DNA of 64,000 nucleotides from Monosporascus cannonballus (taxonomy: Eukaryota; Ascomycota; Sordariomycetes; Xylariales), in contig QJNS01000091.1 in NCBI GenBank assembly GCA_004154925.1, forward strand, positions 124,001-188,000, read 5' to 3'. The position numbers and the translations under genes were made by a program. Of the stretch, positions 10,365 to 21,819 are shown piece after piece (the first letter of the stretch is position 1; each line of letters opens with the position of its first letter). The notes below the pieces were generated by a model. The model was not told the DNA's origin, did not search any database, and saw only the letters and a list, made by a program, of their open reading frames with translations.

Positions 10365-13300
10365 ATGTGGCTCTCTCGAAAGAGTCTGCGACTGACCCCA
10401 AGGACCCTAGCACTCTTGATACAGCTTAGCATTAGTACTAGCACCGGCGTCCTTGGCCAACCCGAATCGAGCTCTCCACCTAGAGCCAGTCAACATGCGA
10501 CCGCAACGAGGGGAGCATCCACTACCTCCCCCGCCCTCACCTTGTCGGGTGAGCCAATATGCGAGTCGAGAACAGTGAACTATATCACCCACACCTTGCC
10601 TCAACAATGCCTTACTTCGAGCCCGGAACCCCTTTCCACGCCCGAGCCCGTCAGCGTTACGATGGCTACAGATACGACGGCGTCCACGAGCAGCGAGGCC
10701 GTTTCTGCCACCAAAGATGCCGCCGAGCTTGATGATGATGGTGACGAGCTTAGTACCGGCGCATTCATGTCTTTTGAGGAATGGAAAGCCATGATGCTGG
10801 CAAAAGTAGACCAAGAGGCCATGGACACGAAGCCCCGGAAGAAGCTGGATCGCCGTGGCGAAGCTCAGCCGGCAGGGGAGTTTTATACTCTCGGTGATGA
10901 AGGCGAAATATCATTCGACTTCGATTCCTATTCCGATAAGATATCCGAGATAACGGTCGGCACCAGACCAGCATCCCAGGAGAAGGACAAGGGAGAGCAA
11001 ACCGACATGGCCGCATTCGACGAGGACTTGGCCGTCTACCGCAGCAAGGACGCTGGCAAGACGTGCAAAGAGAGGTTCTCATATTCGTCTTTTGACGCCG
11101 GCGCTACAACCCTAAAAGTCAGCCCGGGCACTAAGAATCCCACAGCTATTTTGGGTGAGAGCAAGGACTCATACATGCTGATGGAATGCGCTACGCCGAA
11201 CAAGTTCTTCATCGTAGAGTTGAGTGACGTGATTCTTGTTGACACTGTCGTCTTGGCCAACTACGAGTTCTTCTCGAGTATGATACGCCAATTCCGGGTC
11301 AGTGTGAGCGATCGTTACCCCGTCAAACTGGACAAATGGACGGTTCTGGGTACATTCGAGGCGCGCAATTCACGAAATATACAGGCCTTCCTGGTGGAGA
11401 ATCCACGGATATGGGCTAGATATCTGAGGATCGAGATACTGAGCCACTATGGTAATGAATTTTACTGCCCCCTGTCACTCTTACGAGTTCACGGAATGCG
11501 CATGCTTGATTCCTTGAGAGCCGTTGATCCGGCCGAGCTTGAAGGCGAGGAGGAGTCCACGAAGACGCTACCCGAAGACGTTGAAGAAACGGAAGAAACC
11601 ATCGAATACCCCCCTGAAGAAACGCAGGTGGTCGAGCCATCCCCGGCTGAAGAGCACACAATCAAGCTGCCCCAGAGCAAATGGATGCCTTACGGGGACC
11701 CTTCATATTTCGAACACAGGTTCCTACCCGAGTCCACTTCGCCGGCCATGGAATTGCCATATTCTTCAACGCCCCCTGAAGGAGCCAGTGCCCAAACTGC
11801 TGGTGCTGCCAAACCTCGGTCTCCAAGGACTGCTGAGCAGACCTCCACGGTTACTTCGAATGCCTCCACTATGTCGCCTACTTCACAACCTACCGAATCG
11901 TTTACAAGCGAATTATCAAAATCTGGCTCTGTGACGGACGCTCCAGAGAGATGGGCAAACGCGTCCACCGCCAATGCGACTGAATCGATACCCACACCGA
12001 CCTCATCACCATCCGTGTCGCCGCCAGGGCCCGCGAATGATTCTCAGACAATATTGCCGAATGATGCCACGTCATCTACATCCGTGCAGCCCTCCAATGC
12101 CCGGACTGTCTCCAAGAATAGAACCATGGCTGCAACCTCGGTAAAGCCGCCACCTCCGAGATCGACGGCTTCGAGGACTCCCTCCGGCTCCGGTCCGCCA
12201 ACACCCCGCAACAAGACCACGACAAGCACAACATCGTCCGCAGCCCCATCTCCCACAGTACAGGACTCGTTCTTCAAGACGCTGACCAAGCGTCTACAAA
12301 CGCTTGAAACGAACACCACTTTGTCCTTACAGTACATCGAGTCGCAGTCCAGGTTTCTACAGGACGCCCTGGCCAAGCTCGAGAAGCGGCAGGTCGCCAA
12401 GGTGGACCTGTTCCTGGAGAAGCTGAACAAGACGGTGTTGGGCGAGCTGCGCGAGGTGCGCACGCAGTACGACCAGATCTGGCAGTCGACCGTCATCGCG
12501 CTCGAGACGCAGCGCGAGCAGTCGGAGCGCGAGATTGTGGCGCTGGGCGACCTCGTCGGCGTCCTCGCCGACGAGGTCGTCTTCCAGAAGCGAATGGCCA
12601 TCGCCCAGAGCGCCCTGCTGCTCGTCTGCCTCGTCCTCTTTGTCTTCTCCTCGCGCGGCGGCGGCCTCGCCACCACCGTCGAGTCCTACTACCCCAGCCA
12701 GTTCCTGCCGTCGTCCTCGCGCCTCGCGTCCCCCATCTTCCCCTCCACTCCTAAGGGGGGGAAGCGGCAGCGGCAGCAAGAGGTCAAGAGCGGCTGCGGC
12801 GAGGCCCTCTCGGCCGACGAGCCCGGCTCCTCCTCGCCGTCGGCCGTCGGGTCCTTCGTCAACAGCAGATACGTCGACATGTTGCCGCGCTCGTACTATC
12901 GGCAGAGCCCGAGCCAGACCCTCCTAGAGATCGCGCAGCGCCAGGCGATGCCGCGGCGCCGGTGGGACGGCCACGGACACAGCCACGCCGCCGCAGGCCC
13001 CGACGCGGACCCGGCGGCGCGGCGTCCGTCCCAGCCTAGGGCCGCGACCGAGTCGGCCGCGCTAGAGTACATGGGACGGCAGGAACAGCCTGCGACGCCC
13101 ACGAGCATGGATATAGGCTACGACTCGGAGCCCGCCATGACGCCCGGCGGCGCTTACTTCTCGGCGACGGCCAGCGTCAACGAGGGAGAGTCGGGGACGG
13201 CTCCCGGTGTGGTTGAGACTACGCCGCGGCAGCCGCCACCACCGTCATCGTCATATTCCGAGGGGCTAGCGAGGAAGTCTGAGAGGCAGCTGACGGGGGC

Positions 13301-13415
13301 GTCAGCAGAGTCGGATGAAGAAGCAGATTATCTGCCTAGGCCAGCAAGACCTACCCTCTTGCACGCTGGATCATCGCGCGTACCCCTTCCTGCACTTCCC
13401 GAAGATCCGGACTAG
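10365..13415 (+). CDS. slp1: Slp1-like SUN-domain ER membrane protein
   Basis: I chose the ATG at 10365 (1,016 residues) because it starts a good signal sequence: MWLSRKS, then a hydrophobic TLALLIQLSIS stretch, then a small-residue region. An in-frame ATG at 10197 would add 56 residues in front of it. The motif MSFEEWKAM (135-143) precedes the SUN-like domain (about 236-380), which contains NKFFIVELSDVILVDTVVLAN and ends YGNEFYCPLSLLRVHG. A long Ser/Thr/Pro-rich linker follows, then a coiled coil (about 645-740) and one membrane helix (MAIAQSALLLVCLVLFVFSS, about 744-763). The tail is cytosolic and disordered. This order matches the Slp1 branch of SUN proteins, which in yeast works with Emp65 in the ER to protect folding of soluble proteins. 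It is not the nuclear-envelope Sad1 type, where the SUN domain is C-terminal. Confidence 0.9.
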   Translation: MWLSRKSLRLTPRTLALLIQLSISTSTGVLGQPESSSPPRASQHATATRGASTTSPALTLSGEPICESRTVNYITHTLPQQCLTSSPEPLSTPEPVSVTMATDTTASTSSEAVSATKDAAELDDDGDELSTGAFMSFEEWKAMMLAKVDQEAMDTKPRKKLDRRGEAQPAGEFYTLGDEGEISFDFDSYSDKISEITVGTRPASQEKDKGEQTDMAAFDEDLAVYRSKDAGKTCKERFSYSSFDAGATTLKVSPGTKNPTAILGESKDSYMLMECATPNKFFIVELSDVILVDTVVLANYEFFSSMIRQFRVSVSDRYPVKLDKWTVLGTFEARNSRNIQAFLVENPRIWARYLRIEILSHYGNEFYCPLSLLRVHGMRMLDSLRAVDPAELEGEEESTKTLPEDVEETEETIEYPPEETQVVEPSPAEEHTIKLPQSKWMPYGDPSYFEHRFLPESTSPAMELPYSSTPPEGASAQTAGAAKPRSPRTAEQTSTVTSNASTMSPTSQPTESFTSELSKSGSVTDAPERWANASTANATESIPTPTSSPSVSPPGPANDSQTILPNDATSSTSVQPSNARTVSKNRTMAATSVKPPPPRSTASRTPSGSGPPTPRNKTTTSTTSSAAPSPTVQDSFFKTLTKRLQTLETNTTLSLQYIESQSRFLQDALAKLEKRQVAKVDLFLEKLNKTVLGELREVRTQYDQIWQSTVIALETQREQSEREIVALGDLVGVLADEVVFQKRMAIAQSALLLVCLVLFVFSSRGGGLATTVESYYPSQFLPSSSRLASPIFPSTPKGGKRQRQQEVKSGCGEALSADEPGSSSPSAVGSFVNSRYVDMLPRSYYRQSPSQTLLEIAQRQAMPRRRWDGHGHSHAAAGPDADPAARRPSQPRAATESAALEYMGRQEQPATPTSMDIGYDSEPAMTPGGAYFSATASVNEGESGTAPGVVETTPRQPPPPSSSYSEGLARKSERQLTGASAESDEEADYLPRPARPTLLHAGSSRVPLPALPEDPD

Positions 13416-14871
13416 CGTGCTCAAGTAGATACGCATACAATTATGACTAATGAAAAATAATGATTCAAGATAGTTTCTGGTGATCTGGGAGAGTACATCC
13501 TCATGAGCATCCCGTTACACGACATGCATTATTCACCGTTTTCCAGTTGGAAGAATGTAAAATAAACGCAATGTATTGTCTGAATCTAAAGCTGCGCAAT
13601 ATCAGTGACCCTTGCTCCCCGTGCATCTCCGTCCCCCAATCAGGTCTGATTATGCTGGTATCAACGAACCAGCGAGCCCGGCCTGACCGAGAATACAGTT
13701 CCGCCAGTGAGTTTTCCCAATATGGATATAGTAATCCGGATGCCTATCCGCTTGTTTTCTGGAGTCGACCGGTGCCTAGGTCTATTAGTTGGGTGAACAG
13801 AGCACACGATACTGAAAAACAGCCGGAGAGTATTGGAGAAAGCCGACGTCTGATTGGATTCAGCTGGCGCCCCATAAGATCATCGTTAAGTATCTCGAAG
13901 TCTAAGCATAGATGCAGACTCCTATGGCGGATGTTGGAAATATGCAGGCGAGGAACTGACAAGAGAATCAAATGGAAATTATGAATAAAAGAGGTGGGGT
14001 GTTCCTCGAGCAAGGCAACAAATGAGTGAAGAGAGTCCAAATACGGTCCGTCAAAATTATGAACGACGAATCGGGTCTTGGCGGCTGTAGTTGAGAAGCA
14101 ACAACGGCTATCATGGCGATAGCTGCAGGTCGCAGACTTCGCTCAAATTACGCAGGTATTAGTGGCCGCTACAGCCGCCGCTGTTGCGGTGAAAGTCGTA
14201 AGTTTCTTCTGCGTGGTGGGCGCCTTATGATGAATGCCCATAGTTTCCCATAACCTCACTCACGGGTGGTGTTGGTGTCGCATTGCAAACGATCCGACCC
14301 GACTCCCCCGTAAGAGAGTAGAGGCACATACAGGAGTGCATATGTTATCCGCCGTAATCTGCCAGATTTGCCCGGTGATGCTCCTGCTCCGTTTTGCGCC
14401 GATGAAAGGATGGCTGAAACCTATTTCTCGCTACCAAGTGATACTGGAAAGTGGACTGGCGAATTCGACTGTTGCCACATGGCTCAGATGGTGCCTTATG
14501 AACGCGGATGAGTTGGGCAACCGGTGATCAGGAGCTGGATGCGTTCACCATGCATACCCACCTGCTTATGTAGTGCCAGAGTCCGCATAGCCGGGCCTAA
14601 TGGAAAGTATACGCAGGAAAAGCTTCGCTAGTAAGCACTTGTGTAAATAAAAATAAAAAAAACAATAGAAAGACAACGCGTGAAGGCCGTCCCGCTCCGT
14701 TCGCTCGTAAGGGGCAGGTTCTCCATTCCGATATCTATGCGCTGGCAAGATGGGTTGCAGAAAATGTACGGGGCCATTGTAATGAACCTGCTCCGAGTAA
14801 GAATTGTCGCCAATGTGGTCCGATGGCCGCTACCACGAACGCCAAAGATTGAAGGTTGTCTGGAACCTTCT
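13416..14871. other. Convergent intergenic region (3' ends of slp1-like and mei2-like genes)
   Basis: The two flanking genes point toward each other, so this 1.46-kb stretch should hold both 3' untranslated regions. Open frames at 13547-13984 (+), 13744-14040 (-) and 14234-14527 (+) have no recognisable domain. A 10-bp inverted repeat (GCGGCTGTAG at 14081, its complement at 14169) is present but of unknown meaning. Confidence 0.5.
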
Positions 14872-17562
14872 CTACTGCAGAGAATGGAGGTTGTGATGGA
14901 TGGCCAAGTCCTGGTCAAACTCCTCCAAGGCAGCCAGTCGGGTACCGCGATCAAATTGAGAGCGTCGACGACGCTGCTCATCCCGGAAATGCTGTCCGGC
15001 ATTCGGCGTGAACAGGCCTATAAAGGTTAGTCGGCAATCGCTTGCCAAAGAGTGGGCGAGGCCAGGCTCGGTGTGCTTACCAACATGCTCTGCGTTCTCA
15101 CAACTTCGCTTCATCTTCGACTGATTATCTGGCCCGGGAAACGGCTCCTCTTTGCCAGCCATCTCCGGATGTGGACCATTTACAGTATAAAAGAGCTGGA
15201 TACATCAGTTAATATGGAAGCTCTTTGGAGGTGGAATATACTTGCTTTCGGCCGATAGTGCGGTTGCTCGAGCATAACTGAGCTATTGCGGAACTTTTGG
15301 ACAAGGCAGTCCTTGCCTTGAATTGCTTCGTACAATGTCAGCATTGACATAAATCCATCGATGTAGCACAGGGTACGTACTGGCATAGGATATCTCCGCG
15401 ACCTTGTCACTCTTGAAGCAATTCCAGCGCTTGTTGCCTCTCGCGTTCACAAACTAAATGATAAGTCAGCAAGGGATACCACTAGTATTCCTCCGTGGTC
15501 TTACGTCGATAATATCAAGGGGCTATAAAATGTTAGCAACAAGGACGATGCACTCCGTTGACAAGAAACTCACGTCGACAAAGTTGATGAATGCATAACC
15601 AACACTATGCATCTAGTTAGTGGCGGGTGTATTGAACGGGTATTGGTGGCCACTTACTTGCAATCATTCGCGAAGTCGATGCGGAGATACATGAAGTCGT
15701 ACTTTCCTTTGCTGGACTGGTCCACAATGTCCTTCAACATTTCCTGGTCGACCTTATTGGGGATATTACGCAACATGATCTAGGAAATCAGCTAAAAACC
15801 CAAATCATGGACTCCGGGGAATCGGTTACTCACGGTCGTACGGACGTCAGTTCCTTCTCGGATGCGGTTGACGTCAACATGGTTGTGGTGAGTGTTCGGA
15901 TTATAGAATGAAGTCCTCGCAACACGCATGGCATGGTGTCGCCGGCCGTCTATCAATCTAGGTTGCTGGAAGTGTCTTGGTGTCATGAGATCCGTTGATG
16001 TGAAAGGGGTTGATGGAGTCATTATCGGGCTCATGAGAGAGTAGTTGCTTGAGGACATGATAGCGCTATGGCTTCGAGATTGGTTAGGGTCAAGCACATA
16101 CGGAGGACTGACCGGAATACTATGATACACCACGGGCACCATTCCGTAAGATGGCTGGAGCTGGAAAGGCGTCGAGATAGGGGAACGAGCAGGGGTGCTG
16201 AGAAGAGAACTGCGCATCGATGGAGCAGCCGAATGTGCTCTTGAGGACACTGAAATCTGCTGGAACTCGCTGGCAAGGTCTGATCCAGTCATTGCTGTTC
16301 GGGTAGGGCTCAAAGTTCCCTCTCGGAGGCCATTCGGCATGGAAGGAACAAGGTCAGGCCGATGTAAGACCATGCATATTTGAAGTCCCTATACGAAGTG
16401 AGTAAACCGCTCATTATCGAAGAACATAGAAACAACCCACGTTGACTACCGTGCCATTTAAATGGGACACAGCATTGAGAGACATGTCGTTGTCGCAGTA
16501 TTCAATTAGCGCACTCAAGAGACTACCCTCGACGCCGGGCTGGAGCTTGAACGCAAATAAGTCTCCTTCGCCTCGCAAAATGTTCTTCACAGTTATCTCG
16601 AGCTGCTTGAGATCATTGGGAAGATTCACCCCATGCGGGAATACAGTGAGGTAGATCTGTCCCTCATGGCAGGTAACGGCTCCCCATCCGCGCCTTTTGA
16701 TCTACACAGTAGTTAGGCATACCACGGGCATAATCAACGTTGCTGAGTTGCGTACCTGGGAATATTCGCGAGGAGACAAATGATCCACAGACCATTGGGG
16801 GCTATCCATTCTTGAGTTCGAAACAAGGGCACATGCACACCGGATATTTGTGAAGCACACACACACCCCATCTCGCCAAGGCGTGATCTCCCACGTACCG
16901 GGGAGTGGGACACCGGCTCGACCGAGCTCCTGTAAGTAGTGAGCTCATGCATACAAGCTAGGAAATCGGGCAGCAATTACCAATATGTATTTCTCCACGT
17001 CATCGGGTCTCAATCCACCACCAGGTCGTGAAATTATTATACATCTCGATATTCCAGTGTCAGTGCTTAGTTGAGGATGGACATACTGCAGGTCTTGGTC
17101 CTCTGCTGTGTGGATGCCGGTTATCGTTGGTTCGTAAATGCAGTTTGGTTCCCTAGTCACCTCCCTGGTTGAGTACTCAAGTTCAGAAGCAGAAGCTTGG
17201 AAACCCAACTGAGCCTTCAGAGGAAAGAACGATGTTGCAGTCGGTGACAACTTTGGCGTAGGCTTCACAGTGGGGCCTGAAGACGTTATGAATGGATCTG
17301 TCTCCAGGTGAAGGTCTGTGCGGTAAAACTTGTTCGAGTGGTCAAAGGAACCGGGAGATGACATCGGATATCTGGCGTGTGTAACCTCACGGCCAACCAG
17401 GCTTAGGGACCCAGGGACCTTGGCAGATCTGGCTGAGCCGTCCTCTGGGGAGAAAGCTGTCAGACGCGTGTCCGGTGTACCCTTGAAGGAATCGGCGACT
17501 CCGCTGGAGGAGTGGGGTGATGTAGGGTTAAAATTCCCTTCTCGATTCTGTGGCAGAGCCAT
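14872..17562 (-). CDS. mei2: Mei2-like RNA-binding protein (11 exons)
   Basis: I joined the exons by hand: 17562-16981, 16929-16756, 16701-16441, 16388-15834, 15779-15658, 15604-15574, 15522-15505, 15453-15381, 15325-15246, 15195-15081, 15017-14872. The sum is 2,157 nt, an open frame of 718 residues. Every intron is about 50-60 nt with GT...AG ends, except the one after 15246, which starts GC. The signature C-terminal RRM of the Mei2 family spans about 522-640, with IMLRNIPNKVDQEMLKDIVD, then MYLRIDFANDC, NVGYAFINFVD, ARGNKRWNCFKS and LEQPHYRPKLFYTVNGP. Two weaker RRM-like segments lie near 165-255 and 262-350. The tail contains FDRGTRLAALEE, which I recall from fungal homologues. Mei2 in fission yeast binds RNA to drive meiosis; here a role in sexual or developmental RNA control is inferred. 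The start Met follows a possible 5'-UTR intron acceptor (CTTCAG). Confidence 0.9.
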
Positions 17563-17949
17563 AGTATCTGAAGAGATCGGCGGTATCAGGGGTAGATGGA
17601 CAGGGATGAGTAAGGCAATATATTCCTAAACCGAATGTAAACTCAACAGCCTCCGAAGAGAACAAGTTTGAAAGTGGTAAGTGAATGGCAAGAACGAGGT
17701 CGCCACTGATCGGAAAAGTGGCTTTGAAGAAAGCCTGTTCACAACTGCGAAGTCGAATACGTTCACTGTAGATACGAGTTAATGTTAGTGAATCTAAGTC
17801 GTACAATCTGTTAAAGGATGGTACGAACATCTGGCAAGGAAGGTTCGATGGCTGAATCGGCGATCAAGAAACCCCCACCAAGGAGTGAACAAGGTGAAAG
17901 GTAGGAAATGAGAGGTAGGGCACGGCCTGCTAATGAAGTTTGTTACGTT
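17563..17949. other. Upstream region of the mei2-like gene
   Basis: No coding frame recognised. The 303-nt minus frame at 17528-17830 runs through the start of the Mei2-like gene in a different frame and has no domain. On the mei2 strand this DNA is pyrimidine-rich, as fungal leaders and promoters often are. Confidence 0.45.
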
Positions 17950-18910
17950 AGGAGACAGGACCGATTTTCCGGGGTGGAGAAATAGGAAGAGGAAATAATG
18001 TAAATGCCAAGGGAGTCGGCGGCACAGATGGTGCGTTAAGTTGTCCGGGTAAAACGGACAAGAAGTGATATGCTATAAGGATGGAAGACTCGCCGACACA
18101 GAAGGTTTGCCGAGATATCAGGGCGAGGAATAGGAGGATAGTGTAAGTATCAAGGAAGACTCGACGATATGGGAAGGTGCGTCGAGCTACCAGTGTAAGA
18201 AATAGGAATAGAAGTGCTAGAAGAGTGGAATATTCGACGACACGGAAGGTGCATCAAGATATCAGGTCGAGGAATAGATAGAGAAGTGTACCGAAAGTAT
18301 CAAAGGAGATTCTACTGTATGGAGGGTGCGTCGAGATGCTAGGAGGAATGGGAGAAGCGTAAGTACAAAGGGAGATTTGGGGGCATGGGATGTATGTTAA
18401 GCAGCCTGTGTGAGGATTAGGAAGAAGGGCGTGATTATCAAGGAACATTTGATGATCTGGAAAGTGTGACAAGTTACTAGAGTGGACAGGAAAAGTTTAC
18501 CCAAAGTATCAAGACTCGGCGGTGCAGGAGGTGTGTTGAGCTGCCAGGTTGAGGAATAGAAGAATGTTATAAGTATGGAAGGCTTGATGATACAGAAAGT
18601 CCGTCAAGCCGATCAGGTAAAGTGGATAGGATGAGGAACGTTGCAGGTATGAACAAAGATCTAACAAGCATAGATAATTCGGAGATGTGGGAAATATAGG
18701 AAGTTCGTTAACTTGGAAGGTGCGTCGACTTGGAGGTTTATCAACTTGGGGGGTTCTGATAATATGGGAAGTGCGTCGGCCTGCCGGGGTAAGGTGAATA
18801 GGGGAAGTTACATAGCGAGCATCACGGAAGCTTTGACGATGTGGAAAATATGCTGACACAGAAAGGGCGCCGACGCAAGCATCCGGGTGGGTAAGATTCA
18901 CCGAGGAAGG
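17950..18910. repeat. Degenerate ~71-bp tandem repeat (minisatellite) upstream of mei2-like gene
   Basis: A recurring segment of the form GAAGGTGCGTCGAGATATCAG, then a purine-rich AGGAATAGGA stretch, then AAGTATCAAGGAGA, returns at 18027, 18101, 18173, 18245, 18322, about 18387, 18460, 18528 and 18595, and weaker at 18700, 18716 and 18770. The spacing is 65-77 bp, mean about 71. Units differ by substitutions in both directions and by small indels, unlike RIP. The plus strand is purine-rich. No unit encodes a conserved peptide that I can see, because spacings are not multiples of three. Confidence 0.8.
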
Positions 18911-20900
18911 GTGAAGTGACTGTGATGGCAATGTAGCACTGATAAATCTAGCTACAAAAACGAAAAAGGGTGGAAAGGGGTTGTATCCGGGAGAGGCTGG
19001 ACATGATAAACAGCAGAGGTGATGATAGTATCTCCAACGAGCAATGCAAGGCGTAGGGCTTTGCGACTAGACATACCTTGTAAAGTGTTTGTGTTAACAC
19101 CGTGCAGGGTCTCAGATCTTACGGATATTTCGATATGGTCCTCGATATCTCATGTAAATCTTGGGCTGGAGTCTCTGCGCCGACAGGCGAAAGGTCCCGG
19201 AGTTCTGTTCTACCTTCGAGATGGCTGTATGGCTTCCGTAGATTTGAGTTGTGCGAGGAGTCTATTCTCTCAAAACGAGAAAAGGGTGTGGATGGGTAGA
19301 TCAACTCTCCGAGAAGGAGTAGGGAAGTCGCCGATTTAAGGAGAAGTCGTCGATCTGGCAGGAACTTGGTAATTATTAAATATGTCTTTGTGGCTGTCTG
19401 AGACTGAGTGATGTTCGACGGTGGCCGACGGCGATATGTTCTTTTACAAAGCAAGCAGACCTTATGAATTAGTCGTATGTATTACAGGTGTTTTCAGTGC
19501 TGCTAAGGGAGAAGCATCCGGCGATCTATTGGGTATGGGTCAACAAGAGTTTATATGTGGTAGGAGAAGATCAAGACTAGACTGACGGCGGAGTTTGTCT
19601 CCAGGAGGATGGTTCGGTAAATCGCAGCAGGCCCGCTACTGCTTCAGGGACTCCCAATAGTTGAAAGAGCGACAAGGGTCTCGAGTAGGTCGTATTCATG
19701 CACAAACAGCTCGCAATGTACTACTCGCGAAGGTGACAAGTAGAGACGAGACTGAAAAGCAGTTTATCAGCAGTGTATAACATGAGAAGGGGCCTCTATA
19801 GCATCGACGCAAGGCTTACATCAATACTTGCGGGAGAGTCTTTGAGATACGTCAACTGTATGACCATGGACTGCAGCGGTGAGAACACAATCAACACGGT
19901 TGAGTGCCTACTGAAGAGGTCCAGGTAAGTAGGCCAAGATCGAGCATAGTATACAGAAACACCCACGGTGATATAGGAGACGTTTGAAGAAGACAATGAT
20001 GTCGCCGCTTGAGGTTCTGGGGAGGTCAAGGCGCAGCTACTTACCACGAATCCGGTAATGTTGGCAAGGCACCTGGCGGCATAGAGGTCTAACCATGTCT
20101 CGGCTACGAACGACGAGAACAACGAACTAGGCCGCTAAAAGAGTCTCCGGTCGCCCCAAGCTGTACTTCACATGTAATCACCGGGTGCTTAGATCCTACC
20201 GCGCGCGGGAAAAAAGAGAACGAGATGCTTGCAATGGTCCGAACCAGAATATCATCAGTGTCTTCGTTTCATAAAAGGGGTGGGACTGTTAGTACCGGGA
20301 GTCTAGACTAGCCCAATGGAAGTCAGGACAGTGGCACAGAACACAATTATGGTCGAGGGTGATATGTCCGGTGAACGAAGGGAGACGTCAAGACTCAGAT
20401 CCTAGCTTGACGGCTCTTGTATTGGAGGCGCCCCGGACACTGGATGTAGATCAGGTCCACTAGCTGCCCAAGGCGAAGAGAATACGAAGAAAATCTAGGT
20501 CAAGAACTCGAACGAGTCAAAAGTGATAAACCGAAAAGGGATTCAATATCTCTCCAAGGTAGTGCCGTCTTCCAAGTGCCTGAAGAGATAAGCAGACGCT
20601 GTCGTGAGAGATGGATCTGCAAAACGTCCAAGAGGGAATGAGAAGAGGGTGAATACCGATAGGCTGGGCGGGTAGAAGACCAAAGATGGGTTAGATTGGA
20701 TGGAGTCAGAGGAAAAGTGGTTTTTTTTTTCCCTTTTTCCCTCGGTATCTGAGACGAGGGGTTAAGTCGGCATTAGATCATTTTGCGTCATTTGTAGTGA
20801 TTTCCCCTAAATATATGTAGAGACTGATGGAAGGCGCCCCCTTCGGATGAAGATGGGTTCGGGTTTGTGGGTGGGTTTGCGTCTGCTCTAATGCTCCTTC
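18911..20900. other. Intergenic region, no gene recognised
   Basis: Continues the purine-rich bias of the repeat with scattered repeat-like pieces (for example 19296-19370, GTCGCCGAT and GTCGTCGAT blocks). Short frames at 19019-19339 (+), 19119-19454 (-) and 19796-20122 (-) lack domains. A T-run followed by C/T tract occurs at 20720-20745. Part may be transcribed as a long leader of the mei2-like gene; that is inference. Confidence 0.45.
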
Positions 20901-21819
20901 CCAAATGCTGCACCAAAATGGCCTTGGCCTGGCATGTGCTTCCGACTTCCTCGAGCTGAAACATACCTGTTATCTGTGCTCACTGTCCAAAGTTTGCTCA
21001 GTTAATCAAGCGTCTTATCGCCGGTGTCAGTATAGATACTACCAAAGCCATGTTGCTGTAGGTATTGAGGTGTTTATTACCTCGTTGCATTGTTCCTGCA
21101 GACTGTCTTAAATTAGATCAACATCGATTAACTTCCGGATGACGGCACCCAGGAAATGTTAATGCGTCAGTCAATACCTGAGTAATTACAAAGCCGTAAG
21201 CCCTTGGGTGCTTAGGGAAACCAAGGCTGAGCAGTATACTTACAACAAATGAAGTCGCTAACACCTCATATCGTGGCCTATACCAGAAGGCCTTCATAAA
21301 TGATCACACCACATATTGCTTCCGCTGTCGACAGTGCCTTGTCCTCAGAATATAACGATTTGCCCATCTCCAAGACTCAGTGAGCTGGCGTCCATTGTTG
21401 ACCACGCCTTTGCCATGGAGAATAGCAGGTCTCTAGGTCGTGACGAGGAGAAAATAAAACCTTATAAAGGACCTGAAGGATACCAGCTGATGTAAGCTGA
21501 GAATAGGCGGCATAAAGGAGGATAGATCTAAGATGGATGCGTATAACCATCATAAAAACAACATTCAGGGATTTGGTCCAATGCCCGTATCTCAACATAA
21601 TAGAAAATTAACTGACTAAGCTTCGATACACACTACCTATTTAGGAAAGCTTTAGCCTGAAAAGACCGAAGAGACCGTAAAGAAAGGTTATCACCACTTT
21701 GCACCGTAATCTTCATTTACAGCGACCATAAAGACAGAGTTCCGAACAAGGCAAGCAGAAAACCTCAATTCAGAATTTAGCCAGATAAATCTCCTTAAAA
21801 GCGAGGAGGCCTGCATCTC
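20901..21819. other. Possible 3' remnant of a copia-type element, not readable
   Basis: Composition is normal to slightly AT-rich. The stretch directly before the polypurine tract at 21820 reads open for about 25 codons (EFSQINLLKSEEACISREGG), as expected for the end of a pol frame, but no RNase H or reverse-transcriptase motif was recognised. The frames at 20905-21111 (+) and 21377-21598 (-) show no domain. Confidence 0.3.
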
